A stretch of 64,000 nucleotides of DNA, from NCBI GenBank assembly GCA_001899855.1, contig MKWR01000006.1, positions 62,001 through 126,000 on the forward strand. Direction: 5' to 3'. The notes under the pieces were generated by a model. That model saw only the letters and a program-made list of their open reading frames with translations, searched no databases and had not been told where the DNA came from. Both the position numbers and the translations under genes were made by a program. Numbering within the stretch: the stretch's first letter is position 1; the number at the start of each line of letters is the position of its first letter. Source of the stretch: Lysobacterales bacterium 63-13. Its GTDB lineage: Bacteria > Pseudomonadota > Gammaproteobacteria > Xanthomonadales > Rhodanobacteraceae. Shown piece after piece: positions 56,742-64,000 of this stretch.

Positions 56742-56814
56742 GTGGGCTGGCCGGGAATGGCTGCCGATACTGCGCAGCCGCAGCGAGTTGCGCGTTGCCG
56801 TATGGAGTCCATGG

Positions 56815-58212
56815 ATGTCCCTGCTGATCGTGTTGGCCGCGCTGGCGTTCCTGATGTTTGTCGCCTATCGCGGCTACAGCGTGATCCTTTTCGCGCCCAT
56901 CGCCGCGCTCGGTGCGGTGCTGCTGACCGATCCGGCCCTGGTCGCGCCGATGTTCACCGGCCTGTTCATGGACAAGATGGTCGGCTTCCTCAAGCTGTAC
57001 TTCCCGGTGTTCCTGCTCGGCGCGGTCTTCGGCAAGCTGATCGAGATCTCCGGATTCTCGAAATCGATTGTCGCCGCGACCATCCGCGTGGTTGGCGCAC
57101 AACGGGCAATGCTGTCGATCGTGCTGGTCTGCGCCCTGCTCACCTATGGCGGCGTGTCCTTGTTCGTCGTCGTCTTTGCCGTGTATCCGTTTGCCGCCGA
57201 GCTGTTTCGCCAGAGCGACATTCCCAAGCGCCTGATCCCCGGCACGATTGCGCTCGGCGCATTCACCTTCACCATGGATGCCCTGCCCGGCACGCCGCAG
57301 ATCCAGAACATCATCCCGGCTCCGTTCTTTGGCACCACCAGTTGGGCGGCGCCGGTACTCGGCACGCTTGGCGGCATCTTCATCCTGATCGTCGGCATGC
57401 TCTACCTTGAATCGCGTCGCCGTCGCGCCGTGCGAAACGGCGAAGGTTATGGCGACAACCTGCTCAACGAGCCGATTGCGTTTGCCGGCGAAAAGCTTGC
57501 CCACCCGCTGATCGCGATCCTGCCCCTGCTGCTGGTCGGCGTCGCCAACTTCCTGCTCACCCGCTGGATTCCCGGGTTCTACGGCGAGACCCAGTCGTTT
57601 GTTCCATCGGTGATCGGCTCACCGGCTCCGGTGGTGCAGGAGGTCTCGAAGATCGCCGCAATCTGGGCCGTGCAAGGTGCCTTGCTGATCGGCATCGTCT
57701 GCGTGTTCGTCTTTGCCTGGCGCAATGTCGTGGCCAGCTTTGCCGAAGGCAGCAAGAGCGCAATCAACGGCTCCCTGCTGGCCTCGATGAACACCGCTTC
57801 CGAATACGGTTTCGGCGCGGTGATCGCGGCCTTGCCAGGTTTCCTCGCAGTCGCCACGGCGCTGAAGGCAATTCCGGATCCACTGGTCAACGAAGCGGTT
57901 TCAGTCACCGCGCTGGCCGGCATCACCGGCTCGGCATCCGGCGGCATGAGCATCGCCCTGGCAGCAATGGCCGACAGCTTCATCGCCAATGCCAACGCCG
58001 CCGGCATTCCGATGGAAGTCCTCCATCGCGTCGCCGCGATGGCATCCGGCGGCATGGACACCCTGCCGCACAATGGCGCGGTCATCACCCTGCTGGCGGT
58101 GACCGGCCTCAGCCATCGGCAGAGTTACAAGGACATTTTCGCCATCACCCTGATCAAGACGACATCGGTCTTCGTCATCATCGGCCTGTTCTACCTGACC
58201 GGCTGGGTTTGA
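56815..58212 (+). CDS. GntP family permease, possible hydroxybutyrate transporter
   Basis: The 465-residue membrane protein has about twelve helices and GntP family motifs, including GALTYGGVSLFVVVF-like (ALLTYGGVSLFVVVF) and the conserved MASGGMDTLPHNGAVITLLA. In Pseudomonas, GntP-type proteins next to hydroxybutyrate dehydrogenase are 3-hydroxybutyrate permeases. Here the neighbour is a PHB-depolymerase-like gene, which points the same way, although gluconate or another small acid cannot be excluded. The ATG at 56815 is chosen because it follows GGAG at seven bases; the open frame runs 27 codons further. Confidence 0.8.
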   Translation: MSLLIVLAALAFLMFVAYRGYSVILFAPIAALGAVLLTDPALVAPMFTGLFMDKMVGFLKLYFPVFLLGAVFGKLIEISGFSKSIVAATIRVVGAQRAMLSIVLVCALLTYGGVSLFVVVFAVYPFAAELFRQSDIPKRLIPGTIALGAFTFTMDALPGTPQIQNIIPAPFFGTTSWAAPVLGTLGGIFILIVGMLYLESRRRRAVRNGEGYGDNLLNEPIAFAGEKLAHPLIAILPLLLVGVANFLLTRWIPGFYGETQSFVPSVIGSPAPVVQEVSKIAAIWAVQGALLIGIVCVFVFAWRNVVASFAEGSKSAINGSLLASMNTASEYGFGAVIAALPGFLAVATALKAIPDPLVNEAVSVTALAGITGSASGGMSIALAAMADSFIANANAAGIPMEVLHRVAAMASGGMDTLPHNGAVITLLAVTGLSHRQSYKDIFAITLIKTTSVFVIIGLFYLTGWV

Positions 58213-58401
58213 GCCGAGGCCATCGCGCCGGCGCGCCCATTGCGCGCGCGATCATCGGGTGTTCAAGACGGGACGGCAGTTGCCGGCTCCGGGATGCCGC
58301 GGACAGGCAAGCCGTGCGATTGATTTCCACGAGAGCCGCCCCAGCCGCCATCGACGATGACGTGTGGTGCATGGCGCAATCCAGCATGTGGCCATCGCCG
58401 A

Positions 58402-58663
58402 CAACTGCTTTGAAGCAGAGCGTTCGATCACAGATCGAACCCACAGCGCTCCCGGGTCGATTGCTGATGTGGGTCGGCTGCTGTTGTGGGTCAGCGCTGT
58501 GCGCTGACGTCATCCATGGCATTGCCTGCAACTGCTTCGAAGCAGAGCGTTCGATCACGGATCGAACCCACATGGCGCCCGGGTCGATTGCTGACGTGTG
58601 TCAGCTGCTGATGTGGGTCAGTGCTGTGCGCTGACGTCATCCATGGCATTGCCTGCAACTGCT
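58402..58663. repeat. Tandem 127-base repeat (two copies and the start of a third)
   Basis: Copies at 58402-58528 and 58529-58655 are nearly identical; a third begins at 58656 and is lost after 8 bases. Each copy holds three inverted repeats: CTGCTTCGAAGCAG, GTTCGATC/GATCGAAC around a 3-base loop, and GTCAGCGC/GCGCTGAC around TGT. The array lies between the convergent permease and protease genes, in a gap of about 530 bases; the rest (58213-58401) shows no gene. The GTTCGATC hairpin resembles REP-type elements. Confidence 0.9.
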
Positions 58664-58700
58664 CCTGCGTTGTCGGCATACAGGCCATCCGTGGCCATAG

Positions 58701-58730
58701 AAAAGGCGAACCGCGCGCTCGCGGTTCGCC
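58701..58730 (-). terminator. Rho-independent terminator of the S8 protease gene
   Basis: On the minus strand GGCGAACCGCG pairs with CGCGGTTCGCC in an 11-base stem with a 4-base loop, followed by UUUU. It lies 18 bases past the stop codon. Confidence 0.88.
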
Positions 58731-58747
58731 TCGTCTTGCAGCCAGGA

Positions 58748-61700
58748 TTACGGTGTTGCTTCGAAGCCGTCGGCGAAGATCACATCGCTTCCGGCCGTGC
58801 AACCCTGGACCGTGACATCGTCGATGACAAAGCCATCCGGGGCGCGTCCGGCCGATGAATCGCTGCTCATGCGGAATCGGAAGTTCACGGTCTGCCCGGC
58901 ATAGGTATCCAGACTGACGACATAGCGCTGCCATGCCTGTGGGTCACCGCACCAGGCGTTGAGGCCGGCCAGCGGATTGCCGAAACTCGTGCTGATCGGG
59001 CCCTGGTACTGGCCGACCAGCAGTTCGGCATTGCTGATCTGCGTCCACGTGCTGCCGGCATTGGTCGAAATCTCGAGGATCGCGCCGTCATAACAGCCGC
59101 CGCTGCGATCCTCGATCGACTGGCGATTCCAGAACAACAGGGTCAGCGGCGTTTGCCCGGTCGGCAATGCCATCGCTGGCGAGACCAGCCTCTGGTCGGA
59201 AACCGAGGTCGCATCCTGGGCCAGGAACGCCTTGCTCCCGCTATGCGGATCTAGGGAGGTCACCGCCCAGGTGTTTTGTGTTCCCGAACTGGTCCAGGCC
59301 GAATTGTCACCCTCGAAATCCGTCGAGTAGGCATTCTGCGCGGTCGAACCCAGTGAGCAATCGCCGGGAAGCGGCAAGGTCGAGAAGGAGAAGATCGAAC
59401 TCGCCAGGGTGTCGCCGCATTCGTTCTGCGCGGCAACCCGCCAGTAGTACTGCGTTGAACTGTTCAGCGCGGTGCCCACCACGAGCGAGTTTGTCGTCGA
59501 GCTGCCGGTATAGACGATATTGCTGAAGCCGGCATCGGTGGCGATCTCGACCTGGTAGCTGGATGCCTGCACGGCGGACGTCCAGTTCAAGGTGGGGCTC
59601 AAGGCAATGTTGGCTGCAGCGTTGGCGGGCGTGGTCAGGTCAAAACTGGCTGGACTGGTGGTGAACAGGTCAAGGGCAATGCTGCGCGTCTTGACCTCGG
59701 CAGCGGCTGTTCCGGTGACATTGACGGTGTAGGATCCCGCCGCCGCGCTGCCCACGTTGCCGATGGTCAGCGTGCTGTTTCCAGGCAGGGAAACCGGATT
59801 GACCGAGAAGCCCGTCGTCATGCCGGCCGGATTGTTCGTCGCCGAGAGCGTGACTGGCGTGCTGAAGCCGAGAATCGAACCAAGGGCAAGATTGAACGGT
59901 GTCGACGAGGTCGTCGCCGTGCACACCTTGGCCGCAACCGGATCGACGGCCAGCGTGAACGTGGGCGTCTGCGCGCAGTTGTTGCAGACCAGGGCGAAAT
60001 CCTGATCGGTGGTATCGCCGACATTCGGCACGCCATCGCCGGCAATGTTCAGCGCCTTGATGCGGATCGTCACCGTGTCATCGGTTCCCGCAGGCAGGAA
60101 CACCGCCTCGTAGTTGTTCTTGTTGTCCGCGGTGCCACCGGACACGCTCCACTGGCCGGTAAAGCGGTTGCCGAGATAGGTGGTTGCCCCGACATCGACT
60201 TCCAGATCAAGGTTGTTGACCTGCGGACTGACGCCGATCGCGCCAGCGGCATCGGTGTAGGCCAGCGTGACACGCAGCGGTTTGGCCGGATCGGCCACGG
60301 CACCGGTCCAGGTCCAGACCTCGCCGGTATTGTCGAGCAACCGGGTCTGGTTGAGGACGAAGGTCGGCGTGTTGCTGAACATGTCACCAAGGTTCGGCAT
60401 GCCATAACCCTGCTTGTTGCTCGGCAGCGTGTCATTGGCGGCAACGCCGGTGAGATAGGTCGGGAATGCCATCAACCAGGCTTTCATCAGCGCCGGCGAA
60501 GGGGCCGATGCACTGCCGCCGTCAAACGACAACGCACCCTGGTTGTTTGCGACCCACCAGTAGACGAGCGAGGCCACACCGGATACAGCCGGGGTTGAAT
60601 GACTGGTTCCCGATGACGCCGCATAGGTGGCATTGCCGACGGGTCGTGCACCATCACAGGTGCTCGTACCCGAAGTCGGATTGGCGCGCGTGCCTGTGAT
60701 ATGCGTACCGGGGGCGATGACTTCCGGCTTGACGCGTCCGCCGGGCGAAGGTCCGCGCGAGGAGAAATCAATGACATCCATGGCATTGTCCGCGCCGCTT
60801 GGACCGATCCCGCAGCCATCCGTCCAATTGCCATTTTCGTCCGTCGGGCGCTGGTTCTCCGAGGCACCGACCGTGATCATGTTCTTGCCATTGCCGGGTG
60901 TGCCGATCGTGCCCGCGCTTGAGCCATTGTTGCCGGCGGCAAATACGGTGATCAGCTCCTGGTTGCCGGCAACATCGAGGTTGGCGTCGCGCGTGCCGAC
61001 GTCATAGGCTTGCGAGCTGTCGTCGTATTGCGATGCGCAACCCGAGCAACCCCAGGAGTTCGACGAGATGCGGGCACCGGCCGTGTAGCTCTGCTTGATC
61101 GTGCCGGTATCGGTATTGCCGCAGGCGCTTTCGTCGAAATTGCCGCTGGAATTGAAGATCCGCGTGCCGCCAATGCGTCCGTACGGGTTCATGCCGAGAC
61201 CGCGCTGGTACTCGCCCGGGAAACGCGCACCCGGCGTGCCGGCATTCGTGCGCAGGTCATAACCAAGCGCGATGTTGGCGTTGATGTGGCCGTGTCCTTC
61301 AACCGTCCCGTTTGCGGCGGCGCTGCCGCAGGTCTGGTTGAAGACCACGCGCGAGGCGTTGCTCGTGTCGCCGAGCACATGCAGGGTCGGGTCACCGCTG
61401 GTGGTCGTGCGATTGCCGATGCCGTCATCGGTGATGTCGACGACCGGATAGGCGGCTGGAGTATCTGGAAAGCCGAGCGAATCAAGCCAGGGCAGGTAAC
61501 CCGGGCCCACCGGCCCCGCCTGTCCGGCTGCAAAATAGCCGCGGATGATCTGTGACTGCACTTCATCGTTCAGCGTACGCGGATGGATTTCACCCACCCA
61601 ATACACATCCGGCATTTCAATGATCTGCCGCACCTGGTCCAGGGTGACATTGAATTTCGCATTCTCGTAGGCAAGGATCGACGACCAGTCGCTGTCCGGC

Positions 61701-62335
61701 TTCAGGCCCATGGCCTCAAGTGCATGTCGCGCCGATTGTCCGGAATGACGGTAAACCTGCACGGTGACCGGCACCGGCGTCGATGCCGCTTCGCCCGCCT
61801 GCAGGCGCTCGAACAACGAGCTGCCCAGCTTGACGAATGACGGCAGCGGCTTGCTGAACTGCAGCATGGCCTTGGCATCGGCCATCTGCGCAAGCTGCGC
61901 GCGCGAGGCATTGTCGGCCCAGACCAGGTAGCCATTGCTCTCCACGTAGTGCACCGGCACCGCACCGGTCGCACGGACCTGATCCAGCCATTCCTGCTTC
62001 AGCGGACCGACAAACTGGATGATCTGCAAAGCCGCACCACGTGGCTCCTTCAGCGCGAAACCGCTTGGCGCAACCCACGTCGATTGCTGGGTATCCAGGC
62101 GCAGACGGTCAAACTGCAGGACATCAGCCTCGTTCAGCACCTGCACTCCGGCAACATTCCGTGGCAGCGCGGCGAGATTGCCGCGATATAGCGAAAACGA
62201 TCCGTAATCGGCGATGCGTTCGTAGCCGGCGGGTGCAGCCACGCCGGCCGGAATGACGATCTTTCCGCCATCGGCGGCATATGCGGTCGAACAAGTCGCC
62301 GCAATGGCAACCGCAAGCAATGAAAATCTATTCAT
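58748..62335 (-). CDS. Large secreted subtilisin-like (S8) protease
   Basis: The 1195-residue product has a signal peptide (LLAVAIAATCSTAYA), a long N-terminal propeptide-like region (to about residue 285), and an S8 catalytic domain (about 290-640). The catalytic residues are Asp303 (DDGIG), His348 (EGHGHINA) and Ser578 (GTSHSTPAVSG), with the Asn of VFAAGNNG. Downstream are a beta domain, a fibronectin-III-like domain (about 905-1000), and a C-terminal jelly-roll module (YSTDFEGDNSAW to about 1185). It ends SDVIFADGFEATP, like the beta-propeller protein. The start follows GGGGA. The secretion route past the periplasm is not shown by neighbours. Confidence 0.9.
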   Translation of the reverse strand: MNRFSLLAVAIAATCSTAYAADGGKIVIPAGVAAPAGYERIADYGSFSLYRGNLAALPRNVAGVQVLNEADVLQFDRLRLDTQQSTWVAPSGFALKEPRGAALQIIQFVGPLKQEWLDQVRATGAVPVHYVESNGYLVWADNASRAQLAQMADAKAMLQFSKPLPSFVKLGSSLFERLQAGEAASTPVPVTVQVYRHSGQSARHALEAMGLKPDSDWSSILAYENAKFNVTLDQVRQIIEMPDVYWVGEIHPRTLNDEVQSQIIRGYFAAGQAGPVGPGYLPWLDSLGFPDTPAAYPVVDITDDGIGNRTTTSGDPTLHVLGDTSNASRVVFNQTCGSAAANGTVEGHGHINANIALGYDLRTNAGTPGARFPGEYQRGLGMNPYGRIGGTRIFNSSGNFDESACGNTDTGTIKQSYTAGARISSNSWGCSGCASQYDDSSQAYDVGTRDANLDVAGNQELITVFAAGNNGSSAGTIGTPGNGKNMITVGASENQRPTDENGNWTDGCGIGPSGADNAMDVIDFSSRGPSPGGRVKPEVIAPGTHITGTRANPTSGTSTCDGARPVGNATYAASSGTSHSTPAVSGVASLVYWWVANNQGALSFDGGSASAPSPALMKAWLMAFPTYLTGVAANDTLPSNKQGYGMPNLGDMFSNTPTFVLNQTRLLDNTGEVWTWTGAVADPAKPLRVTLAYTDAAGAIGVSPQVNNLDLEVDVGATTYLGNRFTGQWSVSGGTADNKNNYEAVFLPAGTDDTVTIRIKALNIAGDGVPNVGDTTDQDFALVCNNCAQTPTFTLAVDPVAAKVCTATTSSTPFNLALGSILGFSTPVTLSATNNPAGMTTGFSVNPVSLPGNSTLTIGNVGSAAAGSYTVNVTGTAAAEVKTRSIALDLFTTSPASFDLTTPANAAANIALSPTLNWTSAVQASSYQVEIATDAGFSNIVYTGSSTTNSLVVGTALNSSTQYYWRVAAQNECGDTLASSIFSFSTLPLPGDCSLGSTAQNAYSTDFEGDNSAWTSSGTQNTWAVTSLDPHSGSKAFLAQDATSVSDQRLVSPAMALPTGQTPLTLLFWNRQSIEDRSGGCYDGAILEISTNAGSTWTQISNAELLVGQYQGPISTSFGNPLAGLNAWCGDPQAWQRYVVSLDTYAGQTVNFRFRMSSDSSAGRAPDGFVIDDVTVQGCTAGSDVIFADGFEATP

Positions 62336-62702
62336 GCAAAATCCCCAATCAAGAAAGAAGTCGGCACCACCTTGCCGATCGAAACATGCTGAAGCTGCGT
62401 CGGTGCCGCGTTCACCCTGCCGGACACCGCCGCGACGGTCGCCAGGCTGGAACCTCAACCGCGGCACGCGGGGCTGCCGTCCCTTGCCCGTGAGGCGTCG
62501 TGGCGGATCCCTCGCAATCATCGGCAAAGCCATGGCAATCCATAATCACCAACGCGTTGATTGTGACAGCGGGAAACAAGATGCCATCAGGCCCACGGTG
62601 GAACCGAAGTCCACCGAAAGTTGGAAGGCAACGCGCGGAATTGTCGATCGGCTCGTTGCAGCGACGACCGTGCAATGCAGCGGGTGCAAGCTGCGGACAA
62701 AG
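62336..62702. other. Gap between the S8 protease and pnp
   Basis: Both flanking genes are on the minus strand. The part nearest the protease must hold its promoter. The open frames crossing the gap show no signature or ribosome binding site, and I see no RNA gene or repeat. Confidence 0.5.
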
Positions 62703-62723
62703 AAAAAGCGGGCCGAAGCCCGC
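62703..62723 (-). terminator. Rho-independent terminator of pnp
   Basis: On the minus strand GCGGGC and GCCCGC pair around a UUCG tetraloop, followed by UUUUUCUUU. It lies about 30 bases past the pnp stop. Confidence 0.9.
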
Positions 62724-62751
62724 TTTTCGTGTCCACTTGTCGTGCAGCGAA

Positions 62752-64000
62752 TCAGCCGTTGACGCCTTCACCTTCCTCGACGGCCTTCATCGACAGGCGG
62801 ATACGGCCCTGCTTGTCGACTTCGAGCACCTTGACCTTGACGGTGTCACCTTCCTTGAGCTTGTCGGAAACCTTCTCGACACGCTCGTTGGAGATCTGCG
62901 AGACATGCACGAGACCGTCCTTGCCCGGCAGGATGGTGACGAAGGCACCGAAATCCATGAGCTTGGCAACCTTGCCTTCGTAGATGCGGCCCGGCTCGAC
63001 GTCGGAGACGATCATCTCGATGCGCTTCTTGGCTTCTTCCGCGGCAGCGCGGTTGACCGAGGCAATAACGATGGTGCCGTCATCGGTGATGTCGATGGTG
63101 GTACCGGTTTCCTCGGTGATCGAACGGATCACGGAACCGCCCTTGCCGATGACTTCGCGAATCTTGTCCGGGTGGATGCGCATGGTCAGCAGGCGCGGCG
63201 CGAACTCGCTCATCTCGGTGCGCGCGGCACCGAGGGCCTTGTTCATCTCTCCGAGGATGTGCAGGCGACCTTGCTTGGCCTGGGCCAGGGCAACCTTCAT
63301 GATCTCTTCGGTGATGCCGTCGATCTTGATGTCCATCTGCAGGGCGCTGATGCCTTCGGCGCTGCCTGCCACCTTGAAATCCATGTCGCCGAGATGGTCC
63401 TCATCACCGAGGATGTCGGAGAGCACGACAAAGTCGTTGCCTTCCTTTACCAGACCCATGGCGATGCCGGCCACCGGTGCCTTCAGCGGCACGCCGGCAT
63501 CCATCATTGCCAGCGACGATCCGCAGACCGAGGCCATCGATGAGGAACCATTCGACTCGGTGATTTCCGAGACGACGCGGATCACGTACGGGAATTCCTC
63601 GATCGACGGCTTGACCGCGAGCACGCCGCGCTTGGCCAGGCGACCGTGACCGATCTCGCGGCGCTTCGGGCCCATCATGCGGCCTGCTTCGCCGACCGAG
63701 TACGGAGGGAAGTTGTAATGGAACAGGAACGGATCCTTCGATTCGCCTTCGACGGCATCGATGATCTGCGCATCGCGGCCGGTACCGAGGGTGACCGTGA
63801 CCAGCGCCTGGGTTTCACCACGCGTGAACAAGGCGGAGCCATGCGTGCGCGGCAGCAAGCCGGTGCGGATGGTGATGCCGCGGACATCATCGAGATTGCG
63901 GCCATCGATGCGCTTCTTGGTGGCCAGCACCGAGGCACGCAGGGTGGTGTATTCGAGTTCCGAGAATTCCTTGGACAAGTCGGCGCTGGCCCAGCCATTG
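62752..64000 (-). CDS. pnp: Polynucleotide phosphorylase, N-terminal part missing
   Basis: Pnp degrades RNA from the 3' end with phosphate and is part of the degradosome in many bacteria. The visible 415 residues cover the second RNase PH core ([36 protein letters not shown], and [19 protein letters not shown] with its catalytic Asp residues). The KH domain ([19 protein letters not shown]) and the S1 domain ([29 protein letters not shown]) follow. The frame stays open to the window edge, so the N-terminal half lies outside. A TTG at 63978 is not the true start. Confidence 0.96.
   Translation of the reverse strand, partial: NGWASADLSKEFSELEYTTLRASVLATKKRIDGRNLDDVRGITIRTGLLPRTHGSALFTRGETQALVTVTLGTGRDAQIIDAVEGESKDPFLFHYNFPPYSVGEAGRMMGPKRREIGHGRLAKRGVLAVKPSIEEFPYVIRVVSEITESNGSSSMASVCGSSLAMMDAGVPLKAPVAGIAMGLVKEGNDFVVLSDILGDEDHLGDMDFKVAGSAEGISALQMDIKIDGITEEIMKVALAQAKQGRLHILGEMNKALGAARTEMSEFAPRLLTMRIHPDKIREVIGKGGSVIRSITEETGTTIDITDDGTIVIASVNRAAAEEAKKRIEMIVSDVEPGRIYEGKVAKLMDFGAFVTILPGKDGLVHVSQISNERVEKVSDKLKEGDTVKVKVLEVDKQGRIRLSMKAVEEGEGVNG

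Noticed and set aside
55476-57410. A 644-codon open frame crossing the receptor and permease genes
   Set aside because: It runs antisense to the receptor and out of frame through the permease; neither part resembles a protein.
58402-58663. Possible CRISPR array
   Set aside because: The repeated unit is 127 bases with no unique spacers, and no cas gene is present.
58213-58747. Small open frames in the repeat region
   Set aside because: They owe their length to the repeat itself and have no ribosome binding site or conserved feature.

Overview
The window is a dense, high-GC chromosomal segment (sampled lines of ordinary genes are near 65% GC) from a gammaproteobacterium. A Xanthomonadales-type bacterium, possibly close to Rhodanobacteraceae, fits best. 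The evidence is a short NAD-type isocitrate dehydrogenase, a phoB-phoR-ppk-ppx chain, the folC-dedD-cvpA-purF block, trmJ divergent from suhB, YajQ, and several large secreted proteins. No RNA genes, phage, insertion sequences or CRISPR arrays were recognised. This assignment rests on gene content and order only.

Layout. 0-12.4 kb: end of thiD, isocitrate dehydrogenase, a secreted protein of unknown function, glutaredoxin, the periplasmic protease BepA, a tightly overlapping phosphate/polyphosphate chain (phoB, phoR, ppk, ppx), a periplasmic cyclophilin and lpxH. 12.4-15.3 kb: a lower-GC patch (about 45-58% in sampled lines) with three minus-strand genes for exported proteins. 15.8-20.6 kb: a sugar-transfer cluster (GT2, DUF2304, GT4) converging on two membrane proteins. 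20.6-26.5 kb: a DUF455 ferritin-like protein, purF, cvpA, a double-SPOR DedD-like protein, folC and a rhomboid protease. 26.6-32.4 kb: an alkyltransferase-like protein, a small unknown protein, a Pit phosphate transporter with its DUF47 partner, trmJ, suhB and an OmpA-family protein.

32.6-42.2 kb holds propionate and fatty-acid genes (prpD, fadH, prpC, prpB), with a large secreted beta-propeller protein and a glutathione S-transferase between them. 42.3-49.7 kb: nhaA, mdh, a glutaredoxin-like lipoprotein, an aminotransferase, a GlsB-like membrane protein, pbpC and yajQ. 49.7-58.2 kb: a sodium-symporter/hybrid histidine kinase, a lipoprotein polyhydroxybutyrate depolymerase-like esterase directly downstream of a TonB-dependent receptor, and a divergent GntP permease. 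58.4-62.3 kb: a 127-bp tandem repeat and a large secreted subtilisin-like protease. The window ends inside pnp.

The most interesting module is the receptor/depolymerase/permease group at 53.3-58.2 kb, which reads as a polyester (PHB) scavenging locus with a palindrome in its divergent promoter. Two other points stand out. Two unrelated secreted proteins end in the same short IFxxGFE motif. The tandem repeat has copy differences that preserve its hairpins only when read as plus-strand RNA.
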